A stretch of 64,000 nucleotides of DNA from Pigmentiphaga aceris (GCF_008119665.1 NZ_CP043046.1:2480001-2544000), one strand, 5' to 3'; positions 44,263-53,295 are shown, numbered from the stretch's first letter. Notes: generated from the letters alone by a model not told the origin. Numbers and translations: made by a program.

Positions 44263-45630
44263 GTGTCGGTAAAGATATCTAACATTTGCCTTCGTAATTA
44301 TCGTGGGTTCAAGTTCTTTGATATGCATTTGGATTCGCGTCTTACAGTTATTGTTGGTGAGAATGGAGCTGGGAAAAGTTCATTGATTGATGCCTTTCGG
44401 CTCTTGATTTGGTCATATATCAGATATTTTTCCCCAGAGGCTAAATATGTGAGAAGACCGAAGCTTGTTAAGTCTGATGTTTATGGGAAGAGTAGTAAGC
44501 ACTGCTATGTGTATGGATCAATGGAGGGAAATTCTATTGATGGGTGGGGTGATGAGGATTTTCCTAACTGGATCGGAGGTTTTGGGTGCGTCTTTAAGGG
44601 TGGTCGGACCTCGTGGGTTGATATGGAGCTCGGCGGTGATGCACTATTGAAAAAGTTCGATCTAGATCTACATGAGCTTGGTAAGTTAATTGATCCAGAT
44701 GTCCGTTTGGGAAATTTGGATGTTGTGAATTTACCGGTCATTTGTTTTTTTGATGTCAACAGGTTATGGGTGCGGAGGCGTGGTTCAAGAAAACTGCCTG
44801 TTGGTTCCAGTCGGCTCTCGGGGTATGATGGAGCGCTTAATAATAATTCCCGTCTATTTGATGTTAATTATTTTATTGAAATAATGCTTGAGAAAAAGGA
44901 TGTTAATTCTAGTGTCTATGATTATATGAGCGTTGTTTCTGGGGCGGTGCTGCATGTGACTGGTTGGCATTCCGTCTGGGGGAAAGATCTCGCGTTGTAT
45001 TATCATAGAGGGGGTGTTTATCTATCTTTTTCTCAGCTGGGGGCTGGTTTGCAGAGCTTGGTTCTTATGGTCTCTGAGCTGGCGGTGCGTTGCCTCTTGT
45101 TAAATCCTCATTATGGAAAAAATGCGCTCGATAAAATAGATGGGATTGTCCTTGTTGACGAAATTGATCTTCATTTGCATCCTGGTTTACAGCAAACTGT
45201 TCTTATAAGAATGCAAGAGTGTTTCCCTTGTGTTCAGTTTATTGTTACTACTCATAGTCCGCAAGTTCTCACCAGTGTGGATAGAGAATGCATTAGGGTT
45301 ATTGAGAGTTTTTCAAGTCCTGATTCTGGTGAGCGCGAAACCGGGTTGAGAGAGGTTGAATATCAGACAAAAGGGGTGGCTAGTTCTGAGTTGCTGTCGC
45401 AGATAATGGGCGTGCGCCCGGTGCCCGATGTGAAGGAGGCTACGTGGCTTGATGAGTACCAGGCTTTGGTCCAGCAAGGGCTGTGGCTTTCAAAAAAAGG
45501 GGTGGAATTGCGGAATAAGTTAGATAATCATTTTGGAGAGGGGCATCCCGTAATTCTTGAGTGCGAGCGAATGATTCGGTTGCAAGATTTTAAAATAAAA
45601 ATCTCTAAAAAAAGAGAGGGGAAAAGTTAA
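44263..45630 (+). CDS. ptuA: AAA/ABC-type ATPase, PtuA-like (Septu defence candidate)
   Basis: SMC/Rad50-like ATPase of about 455 residues. Walker A is GENGAGKS (residues 32-39), the signature-type segment is LSFSQLGAGLQSL (254-266), Walker B is VLVDEIDLHLHP (296-307) and the switch His is in THSPQVL (330-336). The GTG at 44263 is chosen because AAGGGG lies five bases upstream; TTG codons at 44239 and 44248 are alternatives. The DNA is clearly AT-rich and its codon use (many TTA, AGA, TAT) is unlike the neighbours, pointing to transfer. One base separates it from an HNH nuclease gene, the two-gene plan of Septu and of the effector half of Ec78-type retrons. No reverse transcriptase is present. 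Confidence 0.75.
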   Translation: MSVKISNICLRNYRGFKFFDMHLDSRLTVIVGENGAGKSSLIDAFRLLIWSYIRYFSPEAKYVRRPKLVKSDVYGKSSKHCYVYGSMEGNSIDGWGDEDFPNWIGGFGCVFKGGRTSWVDMELGGDALLKKFDLDLHELGKLIDPDVRLGNLDVVNLPVICFFDVNRLWVRRRGSRKLPVGSSRLSGYDGALNNNSRLFDVNYFIEIMLEKKDVNSSVYDYMSVVSGAVLHVTGWHSVWGKDLALYYHRGGVYLSFSQLGAGLQSLVLMVSELAVRCLLLNPHYGKNALDKIDGIVLVDEIDLHLHPGLQQTVLIRMQECFPCVQFIVTTHSPQVLTSVDRECIRVIESFSSPDSGERETGLREVEYQTKGVASSELLSQIMGVRPVPDVKEATWLDEYQALVQQGLWLSKKGVELRNKLDNHFGEGHPVILECERMIRLQDFKIKISKKREGKS

Positions 45631-45631
45631 A

Positions 45632-46285
45632 GTGCACTTTTTGTCTAGGAGTTTAATACCACCCGTGGGGCTGGCTAAATATCGAAGCGGAGTGCACAAG
45701 TGGGGTGGCGGTGTGCCTAGCTTGGACGAAAAGTCCGAAATCTGGACTAGATTGCACGAAATGCAGTTAAATAGGTGTGCTTATTGTGAGTGTCGCCTGG
45801 AGACGGCTAAAGGGCATATCGAACATTTCAGGCAGCGAAGTCGTTATAAGCAAGGGGAGTTCGAGTGGGCTAATTTATTTGGGTCTTGCAGCAAAAAAGA
45901 GAGTTGTGGGAAATTTAAGGATGATTTTGGGAATTATGATTTTGGTATGTTAATCAAGCCAGATGATGATGACCCTGAAGAATTTTTATTGTTTTTGCCA
46001 AACGGTGCGGTTGTTCCTCGAGATGGGATTGGCAACGAAAATCATAAGCGGGCTGATTTAACGATTAAGGTTTTCGGGCTTAGGGGATGTCTTGATCAAA
46101 TTCGCAAAGTGGCTATTTCTGGTTATGTTTCCACGCTTGAGTCTATTAAAGACTTGGCGGAGCAGGAGCCAGATGGTGAGTGGCGCGAATTTCTTATGGA
46201 TGAGTTGAATAAATCTTCCGCTCTTCCTCATGCTACTGCGATAAAGCATGTTTTAACGATGGACGGATTTCTTCTTGGTGTGTAA
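45632..46285 (+). CDS. ptuB: HNH nuclease, PtuB-like (TIGR02646-type)
   Basis: A 217-residue protein from a GTG start. Residues 49-92 carry the zinc/HNH core: CAYC (Cys49, Cys52), HIEHFR (His62, Glu64, His65), EWANLFGSC (Asn81, Cys86) and Cys92 in SCGKFKDD. This pattern is that of the TIGR02646 family, to which Septu PtuB and retron Ec78 effectors belong. Like the gene before it, it is AT-rich. The two would form an ATPase-gated nuclease that attacks nucleic acid during phage infection. The role in defence is inferred from family and pairing. Confidence 0.78.
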   Translation: MHFLSRSLIPPVGLAKYRSGVHKWGGGVPSLDEKSEIWTRLHEMQLNRCAYCECRLETAKGHIEHFRQRSRYKQGEFEWANLFGSCSKKESCGKFKDDFGNYDFGMLIKPDDDDPEEFLLFLPNGAVVPRDGIGNENHKRADLTIKVFGLRGCLDQIRKVAISGYVSTLESIKDLAEQEPDGEWREFLMDELNKSSALPHATAIKHVLTMDGFLLGV

Positions 46286-46726
46286 GTGGTATCTTGATAG
46301 GGTTTATTGATGTGGAATATCTTCCGACATGGGCTCGCGTGGTTGTGTACATCTAATAATTTTGTATGGTGCCATAGCTTTTTTTATCTCAGATCGCGCT
46401 GATGTCGGCGCAATCATTCTCTAGCTTGATCTAGCGACGAGATCAAGGTTAAAAAGGCGTGACTGATGACTAGCCTGGATATCAGCCGATTGCAAGGCTA
46501 ACCGAATAGCATAAAGCCCAGCGGAAACTTATCAAAAAGAAGGGCGTTAAGTAGCATAAATTTCCCCACTACGCGACACGCTCACCCGATCAGCTCAATA
46601 GGTAGGGGCGGGACGGCGGTTGGATCTTGGGGATACGTGCTGCCTTGATGCTCGCAAGGTTTCCGTCGACGGCATGTCGTGTTTATCAAAGCGGCAGCAC
46701 TTGCATTCGACTGTAATATTCGTCAG
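46286..46726. other. Gap between defence-like pair and metR remnant, no intact gene
   Basis: About 440 bases with no convincing coding region. The first half is AT-rich like the defence-like genes; the second half is GC-richer like the chromosome, so the right edge of the island probably falls near 46560-46600. On the reverse strand 46595-46674 there is a short open stretch (DGNLASIKAARIPKIQPP before a stop) that may be the end of a lost gene, but I cannot identify it. No tRNA, integrase or clear direct repeat was found. Confidence 0.5.
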
Positions 46727-47440
46727 TCAGTCCCCTGTGTAATATTGAATTGGCTCGCCAGTTTTATTAAGGCCCGCACGTAGTCTGGCGGTGTCGGCCT
46801 CGCAGGCCCACAGAAGATCTGCTTGGCGATGCCGCGCGCGCTTGGCGCACCGCACCACGTCGATCTTGGCGGCGTATTCTCGACCAGCCAGTGTGGCCAC
46901 CCCGCTGCCGCTGGCCACCATCATGCAACGATGTCGGTGGTTTCGATCGCCTTGTGACGCCTGGGCGTGACCCCGGTGGGCAGCAAGAACTAGTTGTGAT
47001 GTCCACGCTCGATGTCTGCCGGGTAGCTGTGAGCACTTCCTGGGTGATCTGCAGGGATTTCACATAGACTACCGAAGCTAGGACAAGGCTCTTTGCCACG
47101 ACCAGTACCTGTTTGTAGTCAAGCACGTGTTTGAACGTCAGTTCCTGCTTGAGCAGCGGATCGGGCGTGACCAGCAGGTCGATCTCGTAGCCGAAAAGCG
47201 CACCGATCCCGCCGAACTGAAACTTCTGCTTCATGCCTACATCCACATCGGGCCAAGTGGCCAGATACGGCTATACCATCTTAAGCAGCCACTGGCAGCA
47301 GGGGTTGTACTCCATGCGCCAATACGCAACGCGCCTCACTCACCTTGCGCGAACTGGTCTAGGCGTTCTTCCGCCAGGTCCAGTTGCGGCAGCACTTGGT
47401 TCGCGACTGCCAGCAGGTATTGGCTGGTCTGCGTCAGGCA
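46727..47440 (-). pseudogene. metR-like LysR-family regulator, decayed
   Basis: The reverse strand keeps most of a LysR regulator in pieces. First comes LTQTSQYLLAVANQVLPQLD (near 47400) with a stop at the following RIG segment. Then a frame-shifted segment PYLATWPDVDV leads into KQKFQFGGIGALFGYEIDLL and VTPDPLLKQELTF (about 47050-47240). Last are MMVASGSGVATLAG and EYAAKIDVV (about 46830-46925). Matches run in at least three frames with in-frame stops. The DNA-binding N-terminus (about 35 residues) is missing. The order and the neighbouring methionine genes point to MetR, the regulator of methionine synthase. It cannot be functional. Confidence 0.78.
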
Positions 47441-47746
47441 CCGGTTGCGCCCTTGGCTTTCTATTAAGTGTGCGACCTGCTTGCGACTATACCAATCTGG
47501 AACTCATCGGCACGATGGAGACCTTCCAGAAAAATTTATCGGCCTGTGATCTACACCGCCAATTCCGCGGCGGGGAAGTTCTATCAGCCGAGTTTGATGA
47601 ATCAGGATTATTCCCTGACTCAGATTGTCTACGACCGGGAAGAAAGCAGAGAGTTGGCGGTCATGCAGGGCAAGTTCACCGAAGAGCGGTTCATCAAGCT
47701 CTACCAAAACATGCTTGAAAAGTGGTTTGCCGACTACGCGCTCTGA
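47441..47746 (+). pseudogene. mesX: mesX (DUF1852) C-terminal remnant
   Basis: Only the last third of a DUF1852 protein remains. Segments PVAPLAFY, DYTNLELIG, METFQK, then in another frame IYRPVIYTANSAAGKFYQPS and DYSLTQIVYDREESRELA run to a TGA at 47744-47746. At least two frameshifts (near 47480 and 47536) and an in-frame TAA break it, and about 220 N-terminal residues are gone. DUF1852 proteins (MesX) are partners of the short methionine synthase MesD, whose remnant follows 26 bases downstream. Confidence 0.78.
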
Positions 47747-47772
47747 TCAGCAAAAAATTATTCGTATTCATC

Positions 47773-48775
47773 ATGAAAAATTGTTGCCCACATCCACTGC
47801 CCGGTAGTTTGTCCAAACCTTCCGGGCTCGCCCAACCTGAAAAGCTTTCGTCGTCCTGGAAGTTGGAAAGCGAGGAATTGCTTGGCGGCAAACAAGATGC
47901 ACTGCGTCTGGCGCTGCTGAAACAGCAACAGGCAAGTATAGATACTGTCAGTGATGGCGGGCAGACGCGTCAACACTTCGTCCACCTTCATCGAGCATCT
48001 CGACTGCGTGGATTTCGAAAAGCGTGAAACCGTCCGCATTCGTGGTCGTTACGAAGCAAGCGTGCTGACCGTGGTCGGTGTTTTTCGACGATGCCAAGTT
48101 CCTGCGTCAGTAAACCACGCAGTCCATCAAGTAGGCCGTGCGGGGCCTCATGACGATGATCGATACGCTTTACGACGCTCACTACAAGAGCCGCGAAAAA
48201 CTGGCCTGGGAATTCGTCAAGATCCTGAAATCAGGAAGCCAAGGAATTGGAGGCTGCCGGTGTCGATATCATCCAATTCGACGAACCTGCGTTCAATGCG
48301 TTCTTCAACTAGGTGAACGAGTGGGGCATTGCCACGCTGGAACGCGCAATCAAGGGGCTCAATTGAGAAACCGCTGTGCATATCGGCTACGACTAGTGCA
48401 TCAAGGCCAATACCGACTGGAAGAAGATGCTGGGTCCGAGAGGTGCCAGTATGAGGAGTCCTTCCCCAAGCTGCAGAAGTCCAGCATCGACATCGTTTCG
48501 CTGGAATGCCGAACTTGCATGTGCCGATCGATTTGATCGAACTCAGTCGTGGCAAGAAGGAGGTATTGGTGGCCATCGACGTGGCCACCAACACCATCGA
48601 GACGCTCGAGGAAGTCGCCAACACCCTGCGCAAAGCGCTGCAGTTGATGGACGCCGACAAGCTCTACCCTTGCACCAATTGCGGCATGGCACCTTTGCCG
48701 CGCCACAGGGCGCGCGGCAAGCTGAATGCAGTGAGTGCCGGCGCAGAGATCATCCGATATGAGTTTTCGGCTTGA
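47773..48775 (+). pseudogene. mesD: mesD-type core methionine synthase, decayed
   Basis: A wrecked COG0620 methionine synthase. The start MK-LLPTST-GSL is split by a lost A at 47776-47780 and an extra C near 47800. Further blocks are LAQPEKL, GKQDALRLALLKQQQ, SDGGQTRQHFV, then frame-shifted TFIEHLDCVDFEKRETVRI, MTMIDTLYDAHYKSREKLAW, EAKELEAAGVDIIQFDEPAF, several internal stops near 48310-48400, and an intact-looking end LYPCTNCGMAPLPRH with the zinc-binding Cys. At least five frameshifts are needed to read it. MesD enzymes make methionine without folate and with MesX. Confidence 0.85.
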
Positions 48776-48802
48776 TGGGGGGCTCCCATCGGTATGGGCA
48801 CG

Positions 48803-49438
48803 CTATTGCGCGCTCACCGCGCGCAAATGCCTGACCACGTGGTCAACAACGCTGGGCAGAACCCCCTTGAAGAAATGATCCACGCCCGGAACCACCACCA
48901 CGGGGTGGTGGCTGGCACGCGCCCAATCCAGCACCTGCGACAGCGGTGCCATCGCGTCGTCCTGGCCGTGCAGCAGCAGGCTGCGGGCAGGAATGGGGAA
49001 GGCTTCGTACTCACGGCCGCCTGGGGTTAAGCCAACCGGCATGCCCATCAATACGATGGCGTCCGCAGGCGCATTTGCTTCCAGTGCGCAAGCCACCCGA
49101 GCATAGACATGCGCACCGAATGAAAAGCCAACCAGCGCAAGGGGCAAGTCGGGATACTGCACGCGCAGATGTTCCGCGATGAGGACCGCATCCTCGGTTT
49201 CGCCGATGCCTTCGTCGTAGCTGCCAGCCGATTCGCCCACGCCGCGAAAGCTCGGCCGCACAGCGATCCAGCCTTCTGCGACCAGGCGCTTGGCAATCGA
49301 ATGCGGGACGATATGCCGGGGGTTGCCGCCCAGCAAGGGCTGTGGGTGGCTGATCATTGCGATGCCCACCGGGGTACCGGCGGGCTGCTCGATCAGTAGC
49401 TGGATATGGCCGGCCGGGCCGATCAGTGAATCGATCAT
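48803..49438 (-). CDS. Alpha/beta hydrolase
   Basis: A 211-residue serine hydrolase fold. The nucleophile elbow is GFSFGAH, the acid is probably the Asp in HGQDDAMAP, and the His is in VPGVDHFFKG. The segment RPSFRGVGESAGSYDEGIGE is typical of the small dienelactone-hydrolase-like/YfhR group (COG2945). No signal peptide, so it is cytoplasmic. Substrate unknown. It stands alone beside the decayed methionine locus. Confidence 0.87.
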   Translation of the reverse strand: MIDSLIGPAGHIQLLIEQPAGTPVGIAMISHPQPLLGGNPRHIVPHSIAKRLVAEGWIAVRPSFRGVGESAGSYDEGIGETEDAVLIAEHLRVQYPDLPLALVGFSFGAHVYARVACALEANAPADAIVLMGMPVGLTPGGREYEAFPIPARSLLLHGQDDAMAPLSQVLDWARASHHPVVVVPGVDHFFKGVLPSVVDHVVRHLRAVSAQ

Positions 49439-49526
49439 CGGGTTGCTGCAATGTGGTTGCGGAAGGACTCGCAGCTTAATCCATGCATGCCAGCGGTGCT
49501 GGGCTGGTTAGGTAATGCGCTCAGGT

Positions 49527-50921
49527 TTATGACCGCGATCTGCCGAGCACCAGCAGCACCGCAACGCCCGCCGACAATCCGGCCAGCAGCCACATCGACG
49601 CACCGTAGCCAGCCAGGAAACGCACGTCTGGCGCGGCTCGGGTAGCACCTGACACCGTCTGGTGAATGACTGTTGCCAGCGCCAGTCCAATGGCACCGCC
49701 CAGGTTGTGCAAGGTCCATGAGGCACCCATGGCCACGCCGCCAAGCCTGGTTGGCACCGACGCCAGCGCCGCGACAGTCGAGGGGCCGAGGATCGCGCCC
49801 CAGCCAATCCCCATGGCTGCGAATGCCGCCAGCACCTGCCACCAAGCGGTGTCGGGGCCAAAGCCGGCCTGCAGCAACGCCGATATCGTCAGGCACACAA
49901 AGCCCGCTGCCAGCGCCCAGGTCGTGCCAATCTGATCCACCAGCTTGCCGATCTGGGGTGACACCAAGGCCATCACGGCAGTCGTCGGCAGCAGCAGCAA
50001 ACCAATGGCGGCGGCGTCCTGATGCCGGATCTGGCCCAGGTACAGCGGCATCAGGAAGAAGGCCGCGCAGTAGAAGCAGGCGAGGGTGGCGGTGGCCAGG
50101 CTGGCGAGCAGGAAGCGCCGGTTGGCGAACAGGTCGATGCGGATCAGCGGATAGGCCATGCGGCTTTCCACGCGCGACAGCGCCAGCAGCGCGAGCAGGG
50201 CGACCGCTGCCGAGGTCAGCGTGGCTATCGAGGTCCAGCCCCACTTGCCGCCCTCGGCGATGGCCAGCAGCAATGCGGTCAAGGCCACGGCCAGCAGCAC
50301 CAGTCCGGCTACGTCCAAGGTTTCATGTTCGTCGGCACCGCGCGATTCTTCCACGTGACGCAGGCACAGGGCCATGCCCACCAGGATCAGGGGCACATTG
50401 ACCAGGAACACCCAGCGCCAGCCCGCCGCCGCTACCAACAGTCCACCAATCACCGGGCCGATTGCCAGGCCAAGGCCGTTGGCGCTGAACAGCAGGCCGA
50501 TGGCGCGACCACGTTCCGTTTCTGAAAAAGCATGCGCCACGATGGCGGTCGATGCCGTGTACAGCGTCGCGCAGGCCATGCCTTGCACCACGCGCCAGGC
50601 GATCAAGGTGGCCATGCCGTTTGCCAGGCCTGCTCCCAACGAGGCCAGTCCGAACACGGCCATGCCGATCAGCATGATCCGGCGTCGTCCGTGCAGATCG
50701 GCCAGACGCCCAGCCGCCACCATGCAGGCCGACAAGGCCATCACGAAGCTGCTCACGATCCACTGCGAGCGGTCGATATCGGCACCGAGCGATTGCTGGA
50801 TGTCGGGAATTGCGGTGTTGACGATGGTGAAATCGATGCAGCCAAGAAAGCTTGCGATGGCCACGCCGGTCAGTGCCAGCCAGCGGTTGCGGGAAATCGG
50901 AGGGGTGGGCAGAGACAACAC
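49527..50921 (-). CDS. MFS transporter, DHA2-type (14 TM) drug exporter
   Basis: Proton-driven efflux protein of 464 residues with about 14 transmembrane helices. Motif A-type loop GRLADLHGRRRIMLIG follows helix 2, and motif C-type GLGLAIGPVIGG lies in helix 5, both typical of EmrB/QacA exporters. The GTG at 50921 is chosen because GGAG is just upstream and the protein then begins shortly before helix 1; a longer reading from 51143 would add a 74-residue Arg/Cys-rich leader. Substrate unknown. Confidence 0.9.
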   Translation of the reverse strand: MLSLPTPPISRNRWLALTGVAIASFLGCIDFTIVNTAIPDIQQSLGADIDRSQWIVSSFVMALSACMVAAGRLADLHGRRRIMLIGMAVFGLASLGAGLANGMATLIAWRVVQGMACATLYTASTAIVAHAFSETERGRAIGLLFSANGLGLAIGPVIGGLLVAAAGWRWVFLVNVPLILVGMALCLRHVEESRGADEHETLDVAGLVLLAVALTALLLAIAEGGKWGWTSIATLTSAAVALLALLALSRVESRMAYPLIRIDLFANRRFLLASLATATLACFYCAAFFLMPLYLGQIRHQDAAAIGLLLLPTTAVMALVSPQIGKLVDQIGTTWALAAGFVCLTISALLQAGFGPDTAWWQVLAAFAAMGIGWGAILGPSTVAALASVPTRLGGVAMGASWTLHNLGGAIGLALATVIHQTVSGATRAAPDVRFLAGYGASMWLLAGLSAGVAVLLVLGRSRS

Positions 50922-51069
50922 GAAACTCCAGGACGAGAACGCCGGGATGCGTCCCCTGGTCGGCTGGAGTCTATCTGTGAGAAATGGGCGGCAGTTGTGG
51001 CGCTTTGTCGAAACACTTGAGCGTTTTAGTCTCAAGTGTTTGATTGTTCCTGGCGAGCAGCAAGTTGCC

Positions 51070-51474
51070 TCAGCCGTGGGACAGCACGGTCGGCCGGTCG
51101 GCAAACACGGCCTGCAATGCCTGCGCCATGTCTGTGATCGCACCCAGGCCAGGGTGCAAGTCGATGATCAGGATGCCGACTTCCTGGCACCACGGCGTCG
51201 TGGTCGAAAAATGGAATGTCAGGCGGTCTGGCGCGATCTGCACGGCATCAATGCCGCCGTAACCGGCCAGCGCCTGTCCACCCAGCGCTTGTCCACCCAG
51301 CGTTGCATGGTAGGTGTCCATGCCGAGTTCGGCGTCCTGTTCGTCGTCTTCCTGAGATCGCTGCAGGATCAGATAACACGCTGGATCGGGATCGGTGCTG
51401 TCGGCGAGGGCAACCGTCAGCACCTCGTCTTCGGTGTAGGCGGTGTAGACCTGCGCGGGAAAGTGAAGTGTCAT
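51070..51474 (-). CDS. Imm10-like small protein
   Basis: A 134-residue protein with the block ELGMDTYHATL followed by GGIDAVQIAPDRLTFHF, which resembles Imm10-type immunity proteins of polymorphic toxin systems. No toxin gene is next to it; neighbours are an exporter and a LysR gene. The GGQAL segment is doubled by a 15-base repeat. The family assignment rests on general resemblance and may be wrong; it could be an unrelated conserved hypothetical protein. Confidence 0.62.
   Translation of the reverse strand: MTLHFPAQVYTAYTEDEVLTVALADSTDPDPACYLILQRSQEDDEQDAELGMDTYHATLGGQALGGQALAGYGGIDAVQIAPDRLTFHFSTTTPWCQEVGILIIDLHPGLGAITDMAQALQAVFADRPTVLSHG
51273..51302 (-). repeat. 15-base tandem duplication inside the Imm10-like gene
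   Basis: Two adjacent near-identical 15-base units (CCTGTCCACCCAGCG and CTTGTCCACCCAGCG on the plus strand) encode a doubled GGQAL in the protein. In-frame, so probably a recent slippage product. Confidence 0.85.
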
Positions 51475-51588
51475 GGGAGTACCTGTGATTTGGAGTGCAC
51501 CTGTCGTGCAGCGGCATGTGCGGCGCAGATTACCCGCAATTTTCTACACTGGTGACTTCCTGTCCCGATTCATGCAGAGGTACGCCCA

Positions 51589-52494
51589 GTGGTGATGTCG
51601 ATCGAACGCTTCAACGGTGTGCGCGCTTTTGTGCAGGCCGCGCAGGCGGGCAGCTTCAGCGAGGCAGCGCGACAACTGGGGCAGTCGCCATCCAGCATCG
51701 GCAAGGCAATTTCCCGGCTGGAACAACGCCTGGATGTGCGCTTGTTTCACCGCACCACGCGCAGCCTGTCGCTGACCGACGAGGGCCTGGCCTTTCATCG
51801 CAGCTGTGTGTTGGCGCTCGACGAACTCGAACACGCCGAGGCCGCCTTGTCGGCACGCAGACACATGCCAGCCGGGCGGCTGCGCATCGCACTGCCGGTA
51901 TTGTTCGGCCGGTATCAAGTAATGCCGATATTGCTGAAGCTGATGCAAGTCCATCCTGCCCTGGAACTCGAAGCCGTCTTTTCCAATCGCCCGGTGGACT
52001 TTGCCGAAGAGGGGATTGACCTGGCAGTGCGAATCGGTGCCCTTGAGGACAGCCCCAGCTTGGCCGCACGACGCATCGGTGCGCAGGGCCTGGTGGTGTG
52101 TGCAGCGGCGTCCTATGTCGCCCGCCGTGGCTTGCCGTTAACGCGCGATGCGCTTGCCGACCACGATTGCATCGGCATGCTGCGTGACGGGCGTATCGAA
52201 CCCTGGCGGTTCGACACCGTAACAAAGGAATTGCCCGTCACGCCCAGGCTGCGTCTGGGTGACCTGGAATCGGTACTGGCCGCTATGCGTGCCGGTCATG
52301 GGTTTGCGCAATTGCCCACGTGGTTGGTGGCGACGGAATTGGCCAATGGGGAACTGGTGGCCGCGCTGCCCCAGCAGGCTGCCGACAAACTGCCCATTCA
52401 CGCAATCTGGCCTGCCTCTCGGGCAATGAGTGCCAGGCTGCGCGTGACGATCGATGCCTTGCGGGTCGACGCGGGGTCATTGCCCCGTAACTGA
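51589..52494 (+). CDS. LysR-family transcriptional regulator
   Basis: A 301-residue regulator. The N-terminal winged helix-turn-helix is AAQAGSFSEAARQLGQSPSS then ISRLEQRLDVRLFHRTTR; the rest is a LysR effector-binding domain (PVDFAEEGIDLAVRIG is typical of the DmlR/AaeR-like group). The GTG at 51589 has AGAGG eight bases upstream; an ATG two codons later is equally possible. It faces away from the Imm10-like gene and converges with the GntR gene. Target unknown. Confidence 0.9.
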   Translation: MVMSIERFNGVRAFVQAAQAGSFSEAARQLGQSPSSIGKAISRLEQRLDVRLFHRTTRSLSLTDEGLAFHRSCVLALDELEHAEAALSARRHMPAGRLRIALPVLFGRYQVMPILLKLMQVHPALELEAVFSNRPVDFAEEGIDLAVRIGALEDSPSLAARRIGAQGLVVCAAASYVARRGLPLTRDALADHDCIGMLRDGRIEPWRFDTVTKELPVTPRLRLGDLESVLAAMRAGHGFAQLPTWLVATELANGELVAALPQQAADKLPIHAIWPASRAMSARLRVTIDALRVDAGSLPRN

Positions 52495-52502
52495 CCTCGG
52501 CC

Positions 52503-53186
52503 TCACGCCGACATGCTCGGCGCCATGCGCCCCAGAATCTGCGACTGCACCGAAATCAGATGCTGGCGCATCGCGGAATCTGCGCCATCCGGGTCACGCG
52601 CCGCAATCGCATCGGCAATGGCTCGGTGTTCACGGTCACGTTGCATCACGCGGTTCGGGCATTCCGGTTCACGCCGCTTCACATGCAGGCGCGCGTCCGA
52701 TCCCACGCGTCGCAACAAGGCATAGAAATCGGCCGCAAGCGTATTGCCGGTCGCCATCGCCACCGCTTTGTGAAACGACAGATCGGCCGCGCCCCGTTCG
52801 GCACCTGCTGCGGTCGTGGCCGCTCGCTGAATGCGCACGATATCCAGCGGCGTGGCGCGCAAGGCGGCCAAGCGTGCCAAAGCCGGTTCCAACGCCAGTC
52901 GCAGCTCAATCACTTCAATGGGATTGGTGCTGCGAATCAAGGCCTCGCCCCGTGCTGCGCCAGGTTCGCCACGGCGCGGCTGGGCAGGCTCAAGCTGCCC
53001 CTCGGTCCGCAATATCTCCAGCGCCCGCCGCAATTGGTGACGTTTGACACTCAGGCGCTCTGCCAACAAACGCTCCGACGGCAGGTTGCCGCTTTCGACC
53101 AACAAATTGCGCAATGCATCAACCAGCTGATGAATATCAGTGATGGTTGAGATGTTGGTTGAGTCTGGTTGGATGCTGACGTTCAT
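52503..53186 (-). CDS. GntR-family (FadR/FCD-type) transcriptional regulator
   Basis: A 227-residue regulator from the ATG at 53186, which has AAGGAA six bases upstream; longer starts lack a ribosome site. The winged helix (LPSERLLAERLSVKRHQLRR) is followed by an FCD domain with metal-type residues in ELRLALEPALARLAA, FHKAVA and DREHRAIADAI. It is divergent from the dioxygenase cluster and the gap holds strong inverted repeats, so it very likely controls that cluster, probably as a repressor relieved by a pathway acid. Confidence 0.92.
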   Translation of the reverse strand: MNVSIQPDSTNISTITDIHQLVDALRNLLVESGNLPSERLLAERLSVKRHQLRRALEILRTEGQLEPAQPRRGEPGAARGEALIRSTNPIEVIELRLALEPALARLAALRATPLDIVRIQRAATTAAGAERGAADLSFHKAVAMATGNTLAADFYALLRRVGSDARLHVKRREPECPNRVMQRDREHRAIADAIAARDPDGADSAMRQHLISVQSQILGRMAPSMSA

Positions 53187-53256
53187 CGTTATTCCTTGCG
53201 GTTGACTGGTTTTCGAACCCAGTTCGTTCATGGTGCACCACGGCAATTTTCTTGAT

Positions 53257-53295
53257 CCAACATGGTGCCGGCCATTCTACCGCGCACCATGTTGG
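53257..53295. promoter_or_regulatory. Inverted repeat in the gntR-dioxygenase gap
   Basis: CCAACATGGTGC (53257-53268) and GCACCATGTTGG (53284-53295) are a perfect 12-base inverted repeat with a 15-base spacer. A ten-base palindrome TGGTGCACCA lies at 53231-53240, sharing the GGTGC core. The repeat could be an operator or an mRNA hairpin. Confidence 0.6.

Noticed and set aside
44263..46285. Retron of the Ec78 type
   Set aside because: The ATPase/HNH pair fits the effector half, but no reverse transcriptase or msr-msd-like structure is present on either side.
46286..46740. Attachment site or insertion sequence ends at the edge of the AT-rich island
   Set aside because: No tRNA gene, integrase, terminal inverted repeat or matching direct repeat could be found by eye at 44096 and around 46600.
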